Assembly (NCBI GenBank): GCA_016098155.1
Contig: JAAAJB010000203.1
Location: 1 to 54,101, forward strand
Length of the DNA: 54,101 nucleotides
DNA from: Actinomortierella ambigua
Taxonomy: Eukaryota; Mortierellomycota; Mortierellomycetes; Mortierellales; Mortierellaceae
Direction: 5' to 3'
Both the position numbers and the translations under genes were made by a program. The notes beneath the pieces were generated by a model. That model was given only the letters and a program-made list of their open reading frames with translations. It did not search any database and was not told the DNA's origin. This document shows positions 53,648 to 54,101 of the stretch, in pieces; position 1 is the stretch's first letter, and every line of letters begins with the position of its first letter.

Positions 53648-54038
53648 AGATTGTTAACAGAGCAGAGCGCCTACGTATGTCTTGACTGCAGTCAAGTGGG
53701 AAACAAGGAAGAGACAAGAGAACGAAAGTGAGCCAGCTTTTACATCATAACATTAAAAGGAGCCTGGCACCAGAAGGAGGTGATTGAAAACGCGAACCAA
53801 AACGTCGGTGGGGATCCGGGCCGCTAGCCTCCCCCCCTTCAGTCGGAAAACAACGGCCGCAAGGACTGGAAACAAACTGACATGCGTTGTCGCTGCTGTA
53901 ATGTAGTGCTTGCAGGCGTCGCGGGAAGGACGCTGTTATCCATCATCAAGCAAAACAGCTGAGCAGGAGAGATTGCAGTAGCTATATGAGAATGAGAAAC
54001 CAGATGAGAAGGGGCTGAGAGTTAGTGAAGGAGAGATA
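53648..54038. other. Spacer with no recognised gene
   Basis: About 390 bases of unremarkable sequence ahead of the terminal tandem repeat. A C-run occurs near 53830. No gene is seen. Confidence 0.5.
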
Positions 54039-54101
54039 AAAATGTGAAAATGTGAAAATGTGAAAATGTGAAAATGTGAAAATGTGAAAATGTGAAAATG
54101 T
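54039..54101. repeat. 8-bp tandem repeat, truncated by the window edge
   Basis: The unit aaaatgtg is repeated without error nearly eight times from 54039 to the last base, so its true length is unknown. It does not match the usual fungal telomere repeat. Confidence 0.97.

Noticed and set aside
1..54101. CRISPR arrays, rRNA, tRNA, prophage or plasmid features
   Set aside because: None seen on either strand by reading; splicing and gene types show this is eukaryotic nuclear DNA. A tRNAscan-type run would settle the tRNA question.

Overview
The window is eukaryotic nuclear DNA from a filamentous fungus, most likely an early-diverging one such as a Mortierellomycete (inference). Genes carry short introns with GTAAGT-like donors. 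Coding sequence is codon-biased enough to leave long antisense shadow ORFs. Non-coding DNA is full of GA/CT dinucleotide tracts and A/T homopolymers. Several proteins are fungal types: a PHO80-class cyclin with a PHO85 kinase, a DUF3020 protein, a DUF3712 protein and an Ssb-type Hsp70. I saw no operons, rRNA, tRNA or CRISPR.

Layout. 1-6.2 kb: the 3' part of a pirin gene (+) converges on a large ABCC/MRP-type transporter (-). 6.2-13 kb: gene-poor, with two decayed copies of one repeated gene family (the second opens like an XPG/FEN1 nuclease) flanking a tandem array with a unit of about 180 bp. 13-21.6 kb: a DUF3020 protein, a 0.45-kb fold-back repeat, a peroxisomal Lon protease ending in SRL, and a PHO80/Pcl-type cyclin, all genes on the minus strand. 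21.6-31 kb: a 1.7-kb divergent promoter region, then a DUF3712 membrane protein, an unrecognised low-complexity protein and a PHO85-type kinase on the plus strand. 31.3-33.7 kb: an aldehyde dehydrogenase (-). 33.7-36.8 kb: gene-poor, with a broken PIF1-like helicase. 36.8-47.3 kb: four minus-strand genes in a row (Trm4 tRNA m5C methyltransferase, Ssb-type Hsp70, GH36 alpha-galactosidase-like enzyme, SLC35F-type transporter). 48.4-52.1 kb: a seven-exon cytochrome P450 and an AT-hook protein (+). 52.1-54.1 kb: repeat-rich DNA with a 632-bp terminal-inverted-repeat element, a once-interrupted relic ORF, and an 8-bp tandem repeat running off the window edge.

How the genes relate. Most neighbours are unrelated housekeeping genes. 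The one functional pairing visible is the PHO80-class cyclin and the PHO85 kinase it would be expected to bind, about 7 kb apart with two genes between. Lon, the aldehyde dehydrogenase and the P450 would fit oxidative or lipid metabolism, but only Lon carries a visible organelle signal. No new multi-gene system stood out. The most unusual content is in the repeats and relics: the fold-back, the TIR element, the satellite flanked by paired relics, and a repeat-associated frame switch in the PHO85 tail. Exon boundaries were set by eye from splice consensus, reading-frame phase and protein-family continuity; no alignment or transcript data were used.
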